DNA of 64,000 bases from Leptotrichia buccalis C-1013-b (GTDB taxonomy: Bacteria > Fusobacteriota > Fusobacteriia > Fusobacteriales > Leptotrichiaceae). The stretch covers positions 372,001 through 436,000 of the forward strand of contig NC_013192.1 of the NCBI RefSeq assembly GCF_000023905.1, read 5' to 3'. This document shows positions 18,078-28,650 of the stretch, piece by piece; position 1 is the stretch's first letter; each line of letters starts with the position of its first letter. The position numbers were made by a program, and so were the translations under genes. The notes under the pieces are model-generated. The model was not told the DNA's origin. It saw only the letters and a list, made by a program, of their open reading frames with translations, and made no database searches.

Positions 18078-21000
18078 ATGACAAAAAATATGAAAACAAT
18101 GGATGGTAACCAAGCTGCAGCTCATATAGCGTACGCATTTACGGAAGTTGCCGGAATTTATCCGATTACTCCGTCGTCAACTATGTCAGAGCTTGTAGAT
18201 CAATGGGCATCATACGGAAAGGAAAATTTATTTGGAATGCCGGTAAAGGTTGTGGAAATGCAATCAGAAGCTGGAGCTGCAGGGATTGTACACGGATCGC
18301 TTCAGACAGGGGCTTTGACTACGACGTTTACTGCTTCTCAAGGATTGCTGTTAAAAATACCTAATATGTATAAAATATCTGGGGAATTGCTGCCAGGGGT
18401 AATGCATGTTGCGGCAAGGGCAATTTCTACACAAGCGTTATCAATATTTGGAGATCATCAGGATATTTATGCGGCTAGAATGACAGGATGGGCTATGCTT
18501 TCGACAAGTTCGGTTCAGGAAGTTATGGATCTGGCTGGAATTGCACATTTGACGGCAATCAAGTCGAGAGTACCTGTTATGCACTTTTTTGATGGATTTA
18601 GGACTTCGCATGAGATAAATAAGATAGAAGTTATGGATTATGAATTTTTGGAGAGTTTGCTTGATAAAAAAGCTGTGCAGGAATTTAGAGAAAGAGCCTT
18701 AAATCCAGAAAATCCTGTAACAAGAGGAACAGCTCAAAATGATGATATTTATTTTCAGGCAAGAGAAGCCCAAAATAAATTTTATGAAGCTGTACCTGAT
18801 ATTGTAAATGATTATATGAAAAAAATTAGTGAAAAGACTGGACGGAATTATGCACCTTTTGTTTATTATGGCTCAGAGACGGCTGAAAGAGTTATTATTG
18901 CAATGGGTTCTGTAAATGAAACAATCAAGGAGGTTGTGGATTATCTTAATAAAAATGGCGAAAATGTGGGAGCATTGAATGTTCATTTATATCGTCCATT
19001 TTCTAGCAAGTATTTTTTTGATGCAATGCCGAAAAGCGTGAAAAAAATCGCTGTACTTGACAGGACAAAGGAGCCTGGAGCATTGGGAGAGCCATTATAT
19101 ATGGATGTAAAGGCACTTTACTATGGACGCGAAAATGCACCTGAAATTGTGGGTGGAAGATATGGACTGTCGTCAAAGGATACAACACCAGAACAAATTG
19201 TGGCAGTATTCAAAAATCTTGCACAAAAGGAACCTAAAAACAACTTTACAATCGGAATTATTGACGATGTTACATTTACATCCCTGGCACTGGAAGATGA
19301 GGTGTTTACTGGAAATGAGGATGTGAAAGGTTGTCTATTCTTTGGGCTAGGTTCAGATGGAACGGTTGGAGCAAATAAAAATTCAATAAAAATTATTGGA
19401 GATAAGACAGACTTGTATGCACAAGGTTATTTCGCATACGATTCTAAAAAATCAGGTGGGGTAACACGTTCGCATTTGAGATTTAGCAAAAAACCGATAC
19501 GTTCGACTTATCTAGTAAAAAAACCTAATTTTGTTGCTTGTTCAGTGCCTGCGTATCTGGGAAAGTACGATATGATTTCAGGACTGCGGGAAGGTGGAAT
19601 ATTTTTATTAAATACAATTTGGGATAAGGAAAAACTGTTAAAATATGTTCCAAATGAAATAAAAAGAGAACTTGCACGTAAAAAGGCTAAATTTTACTTG
19701 ATAAATGCAACAGAAATCGCAAAGGAAATTGGACTTGGAAATAGGACAAACACGATTATGCAGTCGGCATTTTTCTATCTTTCGGAAGTAATTCCTCACG
19801 ATGAGGCAAAAGAATATATGAAAGAATACGCTGAAAAAAGCTACGGAAGAAAAGGACAGGATATTGTTCAGAAAAACTGGGATGCTATTGACAGAGGAAT
19901 TGATGGCTTGGAAGAAGTTGAAGTATTGCCAGAATGGGCAGACCTTGAAGTTAACGAGCAAATTATTGAAGCTGCAAAACCTGAATTTATCAAAAAGATT
20001 GCAGATCCGATTAATCTTATGAAAGGTAATGAATTGCCAGTTTCTTCGATTATAGAAAACGGAATGGTGGATGGAAGCTTCCAGCATGGAACAGCACATT
20101 ATGAGAAAAGAGGAATAGCGGATGAAGTGCCAGAATGGCAGCCTGATATGTGTATTCAGTGTAACCAATGTGCTTATGTATGTCCACACGCTGTAATTCG
20201 TCCTTTCTTGATTGACGAGGAAGAAATGGCAAAAGCTCCAGAAGGAATGCCGACAATAAAGGCACTAGGACGTGGAATGAACGACTTGAACTATAAAATT
20301 CAAGTATCACCACTGGACTGTACAGGATGTAGTGCTTGTGTAGATGTGTGTCCTGCTCCTCGTGGAAAAGCCATTGTTATGAAACCAATTCAATCTCAAA
20401 TTGAAAGAAATGAAGTTGAATATACAGATTACTTATTTAACAATGTTTCATACAAGGACAAAATTTTAGGAAAAAATACTGTAAAAGGTTCACAATTCGC
20501 AAAACCGCTGTTTGAATTTTCTGGAGCGTGTGCAGGTTGTGGAGAAACGCCTTATATTAAATTGGTAACACAGTTGTTTGGAGAACGTATGATTGTGGCA
20601 AATGCGACAGGATGTTCTTCAATTTATGGAGCGTCTGCACCGTCAACACCTTATACAACTGCTGAAAGCGGCTGCGGACCTGCATGGGCTTCTTCATTAT
20701 TTGAAGATAACGCTGAATATGGGTATGGAATGTTTCAGGCTGTAAATACAATTCGGCTTAGAATTTTAAAAAGAATGGAAGAAATAAAAGCAGATGTTTC
20801 AAATGAACTAGCTGATTTATTTACCATTTTTGCTGAAAATTTTCATGATGGAGATAAAACTACTGAAATTCGAGATGAACTGGTAATCTTATTAGAAAAG
20901 GAAAATAACGAAAATCCGAATGAAAAAGTAAAAAGCAATACTCAAGAAATACTGGAGCTAAAACAATACTTAATAAAAAAATCAATGTGGATGTTTGGAG

Positions 21001-21647
21001 GAGATGGATGGGCTTACGATATCGGATTTGGAGGTCTTGATCACGTCCTGGCTTCCGGAGATGATGTAAATGTTCTTGTACTTGATACCGAAGTTTATTC
21101 AAATACAGGAGGACAGTCTTCAAAATCTTCGAGAGCAGGAGCAGTTGCAAAATTCGCAGCATCGGGAAAACCAGTCAAGAAAAAAGATTTGGCTGCAATA
21201 CTGATGACCTATGGAAATATTTATGTTGCCAAAGTATCGATGGGTGCAAATCAAAATCAGACACTAAAAGCAGTAAGAGAAGCAGAGGCTTATCCAGGAC
21301 CATCAATAATAATCGCTTATTCACCTTGTATAGAACACGGAATAAAAGCTGGTATGGGTAAATTCCAGACAGAAGAAAAATTGGCAACAGAAGTAGGATA
21401 CTGGCCAATTTTCAGATATGATCCAAGACTCGCTGAAAAAGGGAAAAATCCATTACAGCTGGACACAAGAAATCCAGCTTGGGATAAATACGAAGACTTC
21501 CTGCTAGGAGAACGAAGATATGCAACCCTAGCCGCAGAGTTCCCTGAAAAAGCAAAAGAATTACTGGAAGCAAACCTAAAGAATGCCAAAGACAACTGGA
21601 ATTACTACAAACGAATGGCAGCAATGGATTATTCAACAGAAGAATAA
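18078..21647 (+). CDS. nifJ: Pyruvate:ferredoxin (flavodoxin) oxidoreductase
   Basis: The 1189-residue single-chain enzyme turns pyruvate and CoA into acetyl-CoA and CO2 while reducing ferredoxin. Domains in order are the N-terminal pyruvate-binding region (IYPITPSSTMSE), the gamma domain, a two-cluster ferredoxin insert (CIQCNQCAYVCP and CTGCSACVDVCP), the proximal cluster cysteines (CAGCGETPY) and the TPP-binding segment (GDGWAYDIGFGG, then DTEVYSNTGGQSSKS). Length is normal for the family. The ATG follows TTTTGGAGGGAAAA. It stands alone between its promoter and a terminator. Confidence 0.96.
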   Translation: MTKNMKTMDGNQAAAHIAYAFTEVAGIYPITPSSTMSELVDQWASYGKENLFGMPVKVVEMQSEAGAAGIVHGSLQTGALTTTFTASQGLLLKIPNMYKISGELLPGVMHVAARAISTQALSIFGDHQDIYAARMTGWAMLSTSSVQEVMDLAGIAHLTAIKSRVPVMHFFDGFRTSHEINKIEVMDYEFLESLLDKKAVQEFRERALNPENPVTRGTAQNDDIYFQAREAQNKFYEAVPDIVNDYMKKISEKTGRNYAPFVYYGSETAERVIIAMGSVNETIKEVVDYLNKNGENVGALNVHLYRPFSSKYFFDAMPKSVKKIAVLDRTKEPGALGEPLYMDVKALYYGRENAPEIVGGRYGLSSKDTTPEQIVAVFKNLAQKEPKNNFTIGIIDDVTFTSLALEDEVFTGNEDVKGCLFFGLGSDGTVGANKNSIKIIGDKTDLYAQGYFAYDSKKSGGVTRSHLRFSKKPIRSTYLVKKPNFVACSVPAYLGKYDMISGLREGGIFLLNTIWDKEKLLKYVPNEIKRELARKKAKFYLINATEIAKEIGLGNRTNTIMQSAFFYLSEVIPHDEAKEYMKEYAEKSYGRKGQDIVQKNWDAIDRGIDGLEEVEVLPEWADLEVNEQIIEAAKPEFIKKIADPINLMKGNELPVSSIIENGMVDGSFQHGTAHYEKRGIADEVPEWQPDMCIQCNQCAYVCPHAVIRPFLIDEEEMAKAPEGMPTIKALGRGMNDLNYKIQVSPLDCTGCSACVDVCPAPRGKAIVMKPIQSQIERNEVEYTDYLFNNVSYKDKILGKNTVKGSQFAKPLFEFSGACAGCGETPYIKLVTQLFGERMIVANATGCSSIYGASAPSTPYTTAESGCGPAWASSLFEDNAEYGYGMFQAVNTIRLRILKRMEEIKADVSNELADLFTIFAENFHDGDKTTEIRDELVILLEKENNENPNEKVKSNTQEILELKQYLIKKSMWMFGGDGWAYDIGFGGLDHVLASGDDVNVLVLDTEVYSNTGGQSSKSSRAGAVAKFAASGKPVKKKDLAAILMTYGNIYVAKVSMGANQNQTLKAVREAEAYPGPSIIIAYSPCIEHGIKAGMGKFQTEEKLATEVGYWPIFRYDPRLAEKGKNPLQLDTRNPAWDKYEDFLLGERRYATLAAEFPEKAKELLEANLKNAKDNWNYYKRMAAMDYSTEE

Positions 21648-21684
21648 AATTAAATTAAAATAAAATTTATTTTTTTATAAAAAG

Positions 21685-21713
21685 AAATTCCCCTTTATTT
21701 TAGGGGTTTTTCT
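21685..21713 (+). terminator. Rho-independent terminator after nifJ
   Basis: CCCCT and AGGGG pair around TTATTTT, followed by T5. Confidence 0.85.
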
Positions 21714-21822
21714 TATTTTTTAGAAAAAAATTAGAATAGCTGGCATTTATTTTGATAAAAAAATGTGGTAAAATTATTAAGTATAAAAATAAAAGGGGAA
21801 AATATAAAAGAGGAGATAAAAT

Positions 21823-24816
21823 ATGAGAAATACGAAATGGGCTGCAAAAACTATTCCTAATCCACGACAGGAGAGGGAATACATTGAAAGAGATAATAAG
21901 CAGAAAGATGATGAAAAAACAAAAAAAATGAAAAAAAGTAAGACTGAAAAACAGAATTTTGAAAATACGAATTTAAGTTCGGTAATTGATAATGATATTT
22001 TGAAAATACTTTATTCGCGGGGGATAACGACAGAGAAGGAAATAAGGGAGTTTTTGAATCCAAAACTTGGAAACATTCAGAATCCTTATGGACTGCAGGA
22101 TATGGAAAAGACAGTTTTGGAAATTGAAAAGGCGATAAAGGAACAGAAAAATATTTGGATATATGGAGATTATGATGTGGATGGAATTACTTCGACATCT
22201 ATTTTGTATATGGCGTTAAAGGAGCTTGGGGCGGAAAATGTGAACTATTATATTCCAATTCGGGATGAAGGGTATGGATTGAATAATGAAGCATTGAAAA
22301 AAATAAAAAAATCTGGGGCAGATTTGGTAATTACAGTGGATTGTGGAATTACAGCATTTCCTGAAGTAGAATTTGCAAATTCTATAAACTTGCCGATAAT
22401 TATTACAGATCATCACAATTTGCATGGGGATAAAGTTCCGGATGCTATCACCGTTGTGAATCCAAAACGTCCTGAAAACGACTTCTCCTTTGAATTTCTA
22501 GCGGGAGTTGGGACTATTTTTATGGTAATTCTTTGTCTTTATGAAAGAATTGGGAAAAAGGCAAAAGCATATAAATATCTAGATTTAGTAGCAATTGGTA
22601 CAGTTGCGGATATTGTGCCGCTGATGGAAGAAAACAGGATTTTGACAAAATTTGGGCTGGAGCAGCTTAGCCGTTCTAAAAATAAGGGGCTTAGATTTTT
22701 GCTGTATAAATTGTTTAGTATACAAAATTCAGATTTTAATGAGAAAACCGAGTATAATTCGTATGATGTGGGCTTTATTATAGCACCTGTCTTTAATGCG
22801 GCTGGAAGGCTTAAAGATGCAAAAATGGTGGTAAAATTACTAATTTCGGATAATGATAGAGAAATTGAGATAATCGTAAAGGAATTGATTAATAAGAATT
22901 TTGAGCGGAAAGAATTGCAGAATGAAATTGTGGAAAAAGTGGAAAAACATATTGAAGAAAGCGATTTGAAGGAAGATTATGTGATTGTAGACTATTCGCC
23001 TGAATATCATCATGGTGTAATTGGTATAGCGGCTTCCAAAATTGTGGATAAATATTATAAGCCGGCTATTATTATTGAAGTGAAGGAAGATGAAGGAATA
23101 GCAGTTGGATCGTGCCGAAGTATTGGGAATTTTAATATTTTGGAGGCGTTGCAGTCAATGCCTGAGCTTTTTGTAAAGTTTGGGGGGCATTCTGGAGCGG
23201 CTGGATTTACGATTGGAATAAAAAATTTGGAATTATTTAAGAAAAAAATAAATAAATTTGCAAAAACAAAACTGAAAGAAGAGGATTTTGTAAAAATAAT
23301 AGAAATTGATAAGCAAATCCCAATTCAAAAGATTTCGTACGAATTTTTCCAAATAATAGAACTTTTAAAGCCGTTTGGCTTTGGAAATCCAATGCCGACT
23401 TTCAGGACAAATAACGTACTTTTTGAAAATATAAAGTTCATTGGAGAAAATAAAAATCATATAATGTTTGACATAAAGCAAAAGGGATTTTTTAATAGAA
23501 ATGCTGTCTGGTTTAATTCTGGCGAGTATTTTAAGGAACTGAACGAGAATTTATTTTACGATATTGTTTACAAATTGAAGACGGAAATGTTTCAGGACAG
23601 GTATTATACGAAGGTGTACATTGAAGATGTAAAAGTTTCCAAATTGAAAGACGATACTTTATTGTATTATCATTCGCTTTTTAATACATCTTTTCCAATA
23701 AAATCAGTATTCTACACAAATATTGAGCTGGAAAGTGAGAAAAAAATAACAATGAAAATAGAATTTGACCAGATTTCACTTTTTCAAGGAAGAAAATTTA
23801 TCGGAAGGCTTGATTATGGCATTTCTAACTTGTTAATTTTATTAAATCAATATTATAACTGGAATTTTACCGTGAAAATTGAGAATGTGAAACAGACTTC
23901 AAGCCACAATATTGTGAATATTTTAATAAAAAAAGATTATAACTTCAAATGTTACGACCATTTACAAGCTGGAATTTTTAAGAAAATAAAAGAATTTCTT
24001 ATTGGAAAAATGGAATATAATTCTCAAACTAAAAATTTATTGGCACAGTTTTTTAAGCAAAATAAAAATTTGATTATAAAAAATATTTTTGGTGAAAATG
24101 AAAAATATAAATATAAAATATCAAATTTTGAAAACTTTTTACTGACGGTTGGAATTTATTATAAAAAAATAACAGGTAAAAAAAGCCAGATTGTAATAAA
24201 TTCAGAAAAAGAGCCGACTTTTAACAATTTTATAAAAACGTATTTTGACATAAATGAAAAATATTCAGAAAATGACTATCCATTTACATTATTTTATAAC
24301 TATGAAAATTTAGAAGAAATGGAAAAGATTGTAAAAGATGATTTTTCAGTTAAAAATGAAATAATTTATGATGCGGAAAATAAGAATATTGCTGAAATTG
24401 AAGTTAATGAAGAAATAAAACAGATAGAATACAGAAAAGTAGAAAAAATTGAATATAAAAATCGCGAAAATACAGAAAAGAACGTGAAAAAACAAGAAAA
24501 AAATATTCAAAATTCAAATGAAAGTGAAAAAAAGCAAAATTTGGAATTTGAAAAAAGATTTTGCATAATAGTAAATTCTGAAGATTTGATGATAAAAACA
24601 GAAAATTTGGCTGAAAGTAATATTGCAGAAATAAATACTCAAATTGAAGTGCCTAAAAATGTAGTATTTTTAGAAAATTCTACGAAAAAGGAAAGAAAAA
24701 AGGCAAAAAATATTTTTTTGGAATATTTACCGATTGAAGAAAAAATTAAATTGAAAAAGCTATTAGAAGATGGAGAAAAAATTTATTCAGATTATTCAAT
24801 TAATGAGATTTTGTAA
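21823..24816 (+). CDS. recJ: Single-stranded-DNA exonuclease RecJ with long C-terminal extension
   Basis: The DHH phosphoesterase core is clear: motif I YGDYDVDGITS, motif II DCGI, motif III TDHHN, motif IV GTVADIVPL, and a DHHA1 domain with SGAAGFTIG near residue 460. RecJ degrades 5'-ended single strands in recombination and mismatch repair. At 997 residues it is much longer than common RecJ proteins of about 570-800. Roughly the last 300 residues are Lys/Glu-rich and of low complexity, with no motif I recognise. The ribosome site is AGAGGAGATAAA. The lipid kinase gene starts 15 bases after its stop. Confidence 0.93.
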   Translation: MRNTKWAAKTIPNPRQEREYIERDNKQKDDEKTKKMKKSKTEKQNFENTNLSSVIDNDILKILYSRGITTEKEIREFLNPKLGNIQNPYGLQDMEKTVLEIEKAIKEQKNIWIYGDYDVDGITSTSILYMALKELGAENVNYYIPIRDEGYGLNNEALKKIKKSGADLVITVDCGITAFPEVEFANSINLPIIITDHHNLHGDKVPDAITVVNPKRPENDFSFEFLAGVGTIFMVILCLYERIGKKAKAYKYLDLVAIGTVADIVPLMEENRILTKFGLEQLSRSKNKGLRFLLYKLFSIQNSDFNEKTEYNSYDVGFIIAPVFNAAGRLKDAKMVVKLLISDNDREIEIIVKELINKNFERKELQNEIVEKVEKHIEESDLKEDYVIVDYSPEYHHGVIGIAASKIVDKYYKPAIIIEVKEDEGIAVGSCRSIGNFNILEALQSMPELFVKFGGHSGAAGFTIGIKNLELFKKKINKFAKTKLKEEDFVKIIEIDKQIPIQKISYEFFQIIELLKPFGFGNPMPTFRTNNVLFENIKFIGENKNHIMFDIKQKGFFNRNAVWFNSGEYFKELNENLFYDIVYKLKTEMFQDRYYTKVYIEDVKVSKLKDDTLLYYHSLFNTSFPIKSVFYTNIELESEKKITMKIEFDQISLFQGRKFIGRLDYGISNLLILLNQYYNWNFTVKIENVKQTSSHNIVNILIKKDYNFKCYDHLQAGIFKKIKEFLIGKMEYNSQTKNLLAQFFKQNKNLIIKNIFGENEKYKYKISNFENFLLTVGIYYKKITGKKSQIVINSEKEPTFNNFIKTYFDINEKYSENDYPFTLFYNYENLEEMEKIVKDDFSVKNEIIYDAENKNIAEIEVNEEIKQIEYRKVEKIEYKNRENTEKNVKKQEKNIQNSNESEKKQNLEFEKRFCIIVNSEDLMIKTENLAESNIAEINTQIEVPKNVVFLENSTKKERKKAKNIFLEYLPIEEKIKLKKLLEDGEKIYSDYSINEIL

Positions 24817-24831
24817 AAAATAGGAGGAGAT

Positions 24832-25731
24832 ATGGAAAAATTAAAAAAGGCTATTCTAGTTTACAATCCAAAATCTGGAAATGCCAATACAATTTTAAGC
24901 AATTTTGACTTAATTACGAGAAAATTGCTGCAAAAAGGGATTACTTTGACACTTTACAGCATAAGTTGGGACTATGACTTGTTTACAGAAATTTTGCAAA
25001 ATGAAAAATATGACATTTTAATTTTATCTGGTGGAGACGGAACTTTGAGCCGTTGCTTGAGCGAACTTTATTCTAAAAACATTGAATTTCCTGAAGTTGC
25101 AATATTTCCGACAGGAACTTCAAATGATTTTGCAAAAGCATTAAATATCGGAGAAAACATTGAAAACTGGATAGAAAAAATTACAGAAAAAACTGCTAAA
25201 TATGTTGATTTTGGGCTAATTAATAACAAAACTGTATTTTTGTCTTCATATGCTGGCGGACTCTTTACACAAATTTCCTATAATACTGATAAAACTTTGA
25301 AAAAAACATTTGGAAAAGTGGCTTATTATATAAATGGAGTTGGGGAACTTACGAATATAAAGGCTTTTGATTTGAATATTGTTTTGGATGGAAATGAGAA
25401 AGTTAAGGAAAAAGCAATTCTTTTTGTTATTCTAAATGGGAAAGGTGTTGCAGGGTTTGATAATGTGATTGACGATGCGAGCATGAATGACGGGCTTATG
25501 GATATTTTAATTATAAAAAATATTGACAATTTATTAGATGTTCCCAAAATTTTGATGGATTTGATGAATAATAATTTGACGGATAATGATTATACAAGAA
25601 CTTTACGTGCGAAAAAATGTAAAATAGAAAAAGTCAAAGAAGATATTAATTTGAGCATTGATGGCGAAGAAGGGGAAAATATGGATGTGGAGATTGAGTT
25701 TATTGAGAAAAAATTAAAAGTTTTTCATTAA
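24832..25731 (+). CDS. Diacylglycerol/lipid kinase family protein
   Basis: The 299-residue DAGK-catalytic protein has the nucleotide-binding GGDGTLSRCLSEL (about residues 65-77) and PTGTSNDFAKAL. The C-terminal domain ends in NLSIDGEEGENMDVEIEFIE, as in YegS/DgkB enzymes. It would phosphorylate diacylglycerol or a related lipid at the membrane face; the exact substrate cannot be read. It is in an operon with recJ. A GGAGG site precedes the ATG. Confidence 0.88.
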   Translation: MEKLKKAILVYNPKSGNANTILSNFDLITRKLLQKGITLTLYSISWDYDLFTEILQNEKYDILILSGGDGTLSRCLSELYSKNIEFPEVAIFPTGTSNDFAKALNIGENIENWIEKITEKTAKYVDFGLINNKTVFLSSYAGGLFTQISYNTDKTLKKTFGKVAYYINGVGELTNIKAFDLNIVLDGNEKVKEKAILFVILNGKGVAGFDNVIDDASMNDGLMDILIIKNIDNLLDVPKILMDLMNNNLTDNDYTRTLRAKKCKIEKVKEDINLSIDGEEGENMDVEIEFIEKKLKVFH

Positions 25732-25780
25732 AAATAGAATGATAAGGTCAAAATATTTTAAAAATTTAATTATAAAAAAG

Positions 25781-25831
25781 AGGAAATCAATTACAATATA
25801 ATATGAAATTTATTAGAAATTGGTTTCCTTT
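25781..25831. terminator. Probable bidirectional terminator between lipid kinase and GyrI-like genes
   Basis: AGGAAATCAATT pairs with AATTGGTTTCCT around an AT-rich loop of about 27 bases. The U-run is poor on the plus strand, so efficiency is uncertain. Confidence 0.45.
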
Positions 25832-25861
25832 ATGACTAGAGTGTCAGATTTTTTCTATTTT

Positions 25862-26506
25862 TTAAAAACTTTTTTGTTTTTTAATAGGCTGTCTTATTAT
25901 TGTCTTTAATTTATTTGTATCTGTCTTTCTTGGATCGCTTAAATAAATTTCATGATGGTATCTTTTGCCAGCTAAATCAAGATTATAACCATTTTTTTGT
26001 AAAAAGTCATTCATTTTTTGAATAGTTTTAGGCTCATTATCATAAGAGCCAATGTGCATGCACTGTACACAAAATCCTTCAGCATAACTAAAAAATTCAA
26101 CTTTTGAAAAATCTTTTTTCTTTTTTTCAGTTGCTCTATTTATTGCCCATTGAACATCATTCCTTTTTACAAAATCAGGCACTCTAATTAATGAAATCCA
26201 GTTAAATAATTCCTTATTTAATAAATAATTTTCACTTTTTTCATTTTCTTGCCACCAAAGACCTTCCAATGGCGGAATAACGTATTCAAAAAAGTCTTTG
26301 ATTTGATATTCTGTCTTATAGCTCATTTTAAGGGTGTAAGCAACTCCGTATAACATTTCAACTGCTTTTTGATATTCTCCCCCTTTTTCATTTGGATTTC
26401 CTTTTCCTCGTACTGCGATAAAATTTATTTTTGGAATTTCTATAATTTCAGGATTTTGTGAAGGTCTATAAAATTTTTTAAATTCCTTTTTAAAGTCAAA
26501 TGCCAT
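25862..26506 (-). CDS. GyrI-like small-molecule-binding protein
   Basis: The 214-residue protein matches the stand-alone GyrI-like (AraC effector-binding) proteins of COG4832 type: YRPSQNPEIIEIPKINFIAVRGKGNPNE at the N-terminus, GLWWQ in the middle, and a C-terminal HHEIYLSDPRKTDTNKLKTI. There is no DNA-binding domain. Such proteins bind small hydrophobic or cationic ligands; some hydrolyse them. A GGAGATGATACT site precedes the ATG. Confidence 0.75.
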   Translation of the reverse strand: MAFDFKKEFKKFYRPSQNPEIIEIPKINFIAVRGKGNPNEKGGEYQKAVEMLYGVAYTLKMSYKTEYQIKDFFEYVIPPLEGLWWQENEKSENYLLNKELFNWISLIRVPDFVKRNDVQWAINRATEKKKKDFSKVEFFSYAEGFCVQCMHIGSYDNEPKTIQKMNDFLQKNGYNLDLAGKRYHHEIYLSDPRKTDTNKLKTIIRQPIKKQKSF

Positions 26507-26845
26507 AGTATCATCTCCTACTTATTATTTTATACTGAATTTTCATTTTTTATATGTTCAGTTAATTTAATTATATCAAATATAATATGACGACTATATG
26601 TCATATTAAAAAAATAAATTAAAAAAAATTTGTTAAAGATTATCATTTTGACAGTTTTTAGATATATCTTGATTATAGAATCAGCAGATTTTAAATATGA
26701 ATTAAAAATTTAGTTTTGAAATAAAAAAAATATATTAGAATTTTAATAAACTTTTTATAAAAACGTTTTGAATTTTTTGGAAAAATATGGTATAAATATA
26801 GTATATAAAAAAAATTTTAGAAATAGAAAGTATGGAGGAAAAATT
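26507..26845. other. Gap between divergent GyrI-like and GH57 genes
   Basis: It contains a perfect 9-bp inverted repeat TAATATGAC...GTCATATTA at 26583-26608, which may be an operator for the minus-strand gene. It also holds a decayed end of the 151-bp MITE at about 26623-26670 and the GH57 promoter at 26768-26796. No gene is seen. Confidence 0.5.
26768..26796 (+). promoter_or_regulatory. Promoter of the GH57 gene
   Basis: TTGAAT (26768-26773), a 17-base spacer and TATAAA (26791-26796) preceded by TGG. This placement means the TTG at 26768 is a promoter element and not a start codon. Confidence 0.6.
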
Positions 26846-28435
26846 ATGAATGGTTATTTGAGTCTTGTTTTACACGCACATCTGCCGTATGTAAGACATC
26901 CGGAATATAAAGAATTTTTGGAAGAAGATTGGCTGTATGAGGCAATTACGGAAACTTATATTCCTCTATTGGAAATGTTTGAAAACTTAACAAGAGACAA
27001 CATACCTTGGAATATGACAATTACAATGTCTGGGACACTTGTAAATATGATGAATGATGGATTACTACGTGAAAGATACGTTCGTCACATAAATAAATTA
27101 ATTGAATTTTGTGAAAATGAAGTAGAAAGACTTAGTCCATATCCTGATATGCTAAATGTTGCAAGACATAACTTGTGGTTTAATACAAGAGCTAAACGAG
27201 TATTTGAAGAAAAATATGGAAGAGATTTAGTAGGAGCATTCAGAAAATTTCAGGATCAGGGAAATCTGGAAATTATTCCAGTTACAGCAACACACGGATT
27301 TTTACCAGTAATGAAAGATTATCCAGAAGCAGTAAATGCTCAAGTATTTATGGCAAAAAAAGATTACATCAAAAATTTTGGAAGAGAACCAAAAGGAATC
27401 TGGCTAGCTGAATGTGCTTATTATCCAGGGCAAGATAAATTCCTAGAAAAACATGGAATAAGATATTTCTTAGTTGATGCACACGGAATTATGCATAGTG
27501 ATCCAAGACCAGTTTATGGTATTTATTCTCCAGTTTATACAAAAAATTATGTAGCAGCGTTTGCCAGAGATTTGGAATCATCTGAACAAGTTTGGAGTTC
27601 TGAATCAGGATACCCTGGAGATGGACTTTATAGAGAATTCCATAAAGATGCTGGATATGAGCTGGATTATGAACTTGTAAAGCCATATTTACATAGTGAT
27701 GGAGTAAGAAGAAACATAGGAGTAAAATATCACGCGATTACAGACAAAAAAGGAACTTACAAAGCAGTTTACAATCCTGAAGCGGCAGCAGCAAGAGCAA
27801 AAGAACATGCCTACAACTTCGTCTTTAATCGTTCAAAACAAATTGAATATCTAGCTTCAAAAATGAAATATAGAAAACCAATCGTAGTATCACCATATGA
27901 TGCAGAATTATATGGACACTGGTGGTATGAAGGACCTATATTCCTAGAGTGGGTATTCAGAGCAACGGCAGAATCTGATTTTTCTACAATAACACCATAC
28001 AAATACTTAGAACAATACCCTACAAACCAAATAGTTGATGTAAGCATGTCAAGCTGGGGAGCAAATGGTTATTACGACGTTTGGATTGACGGTTCAAATG
28101 ACTATGCATACAGACATTTACACAAAGCTGCACAAAAAATGATAGAATTGGCAAACGGAAGAGAACCATATAATGAATTAGAATATAGAGCGTTAAATCA
28201 AGCAGCAAGAGAGTTATTAATGGCACAGACATCTTGCTGGGAATTTATAATGTTCACGGGAACAATGGTTGGATATGCTCATAAGAAAATAAGTGACCAC
28301 GTTCACAGATTATTCAAGATTTATGAAGATTTCAAAAATGGAAGAATAGACGAAGGATGGCTTAATGAAATAGAAAGCAGAGATAATATTTTCCCTGAAA
28401 TTGAATATAGAATGTACAGAACTGACTGGTTATAA
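26846..28435 (+). CDS. GH57 family glucan branching enzyme/amylase
   Basis: The 529-residue protein begins with GH57 motif 1 (HAHLPYVRHPE) and shows the nucleophile motif with its Glu in GIWLAECAYYPGQD and the acid Asp in SPYDAELYGHWWYEG. A C-terminal helical DUF1957 domain is typical of GH57 1,4-alpha-glucan branching enzymes. It probably builds or trims glycogen-like glucan in the cytoplasm; there is no signal peptide. No other glycogen gene lies nearby. ATG 26846 follows ATGGAGGAAAAAT. Confidence 0.88.
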   Translation: MNGYLSLVLHAHLPYVRHPEYKEFLEEDWLYEAITETYIPLLEMFENLTRDNIPWNMTITMSGTLVNMMNDGLLRERYVRHINKLIEFCENEVERLSPYPDMLNVARHNLWFNTRAKRVFEEKYGRDLVGAFRKFQDQGNLEIIPVTATHGFLPVMKDYPEAVNAQVFMAKKDYIKNFGREPKGIWLAECAYYPGQDKFLEKHGIRYFLVDAHGIMHSDPRPVYGIYSPVYTKNYVAAFARDLESSEQVWSSESGYPGDGLYREFHKDAGYELDYELVKPYLHSDGVRRNIGVKYHAITDKKGTYKAVYNPEAAAARAKEHAYNFVFNRSKQIEYLASKMKYRKPIVVSPYDAELYGHWWYEGPIFLEWVFRATAESDFSTITPYKYLEQYPTNQIVDVSMSSWGANGYYDVWIDGSNDYAYRHLHKAAQKMIELANGREPYNELEYRALNQAARELLMAQTSCWEFIMFTGTMVGYAHKKISDHVHRLFKIYEDFKNGRIDEGWLNEIESRDNIFPEIEYRMYRTDWL

Positions 28436-28510
28436 TATTGAATATAATCAAATATTTGAAAAATATGAGTTAATATGAATTTTTTGAACCATTACAAAAT
28501 ATAGAAAGTG

Positions 28511-28563
28511 AAAGAATCTCTTAAAATATGATGTGTAAAAGACATTAAAGAGATTCTTTTTAA
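28511..28563 (+). terminator. Rho-independent terminator after the GH57 gene
   Basis: AAGAATCTCTT pairs perfectly with AAGAGATTCTT across a 28-base loop and is followed by a T-rich stretch. Confidence 0.75.
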
Positions 28564-28650
28564 TTTTTTGAAAATTATAGCATATAATGATATTATACAA
28601 AAAAGCAAGAGCTGTTAGTAAATAAAAAAGAAATGGAGATTTATTTAAGA

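Noticed and set aside
19000-21636. Many open frames on the minus strand opposite nifJ
   Set aside because: Shadows of the long, strongly supported plus-strand gene; rich in Leu/His/Gln runs typical of antisense frames.
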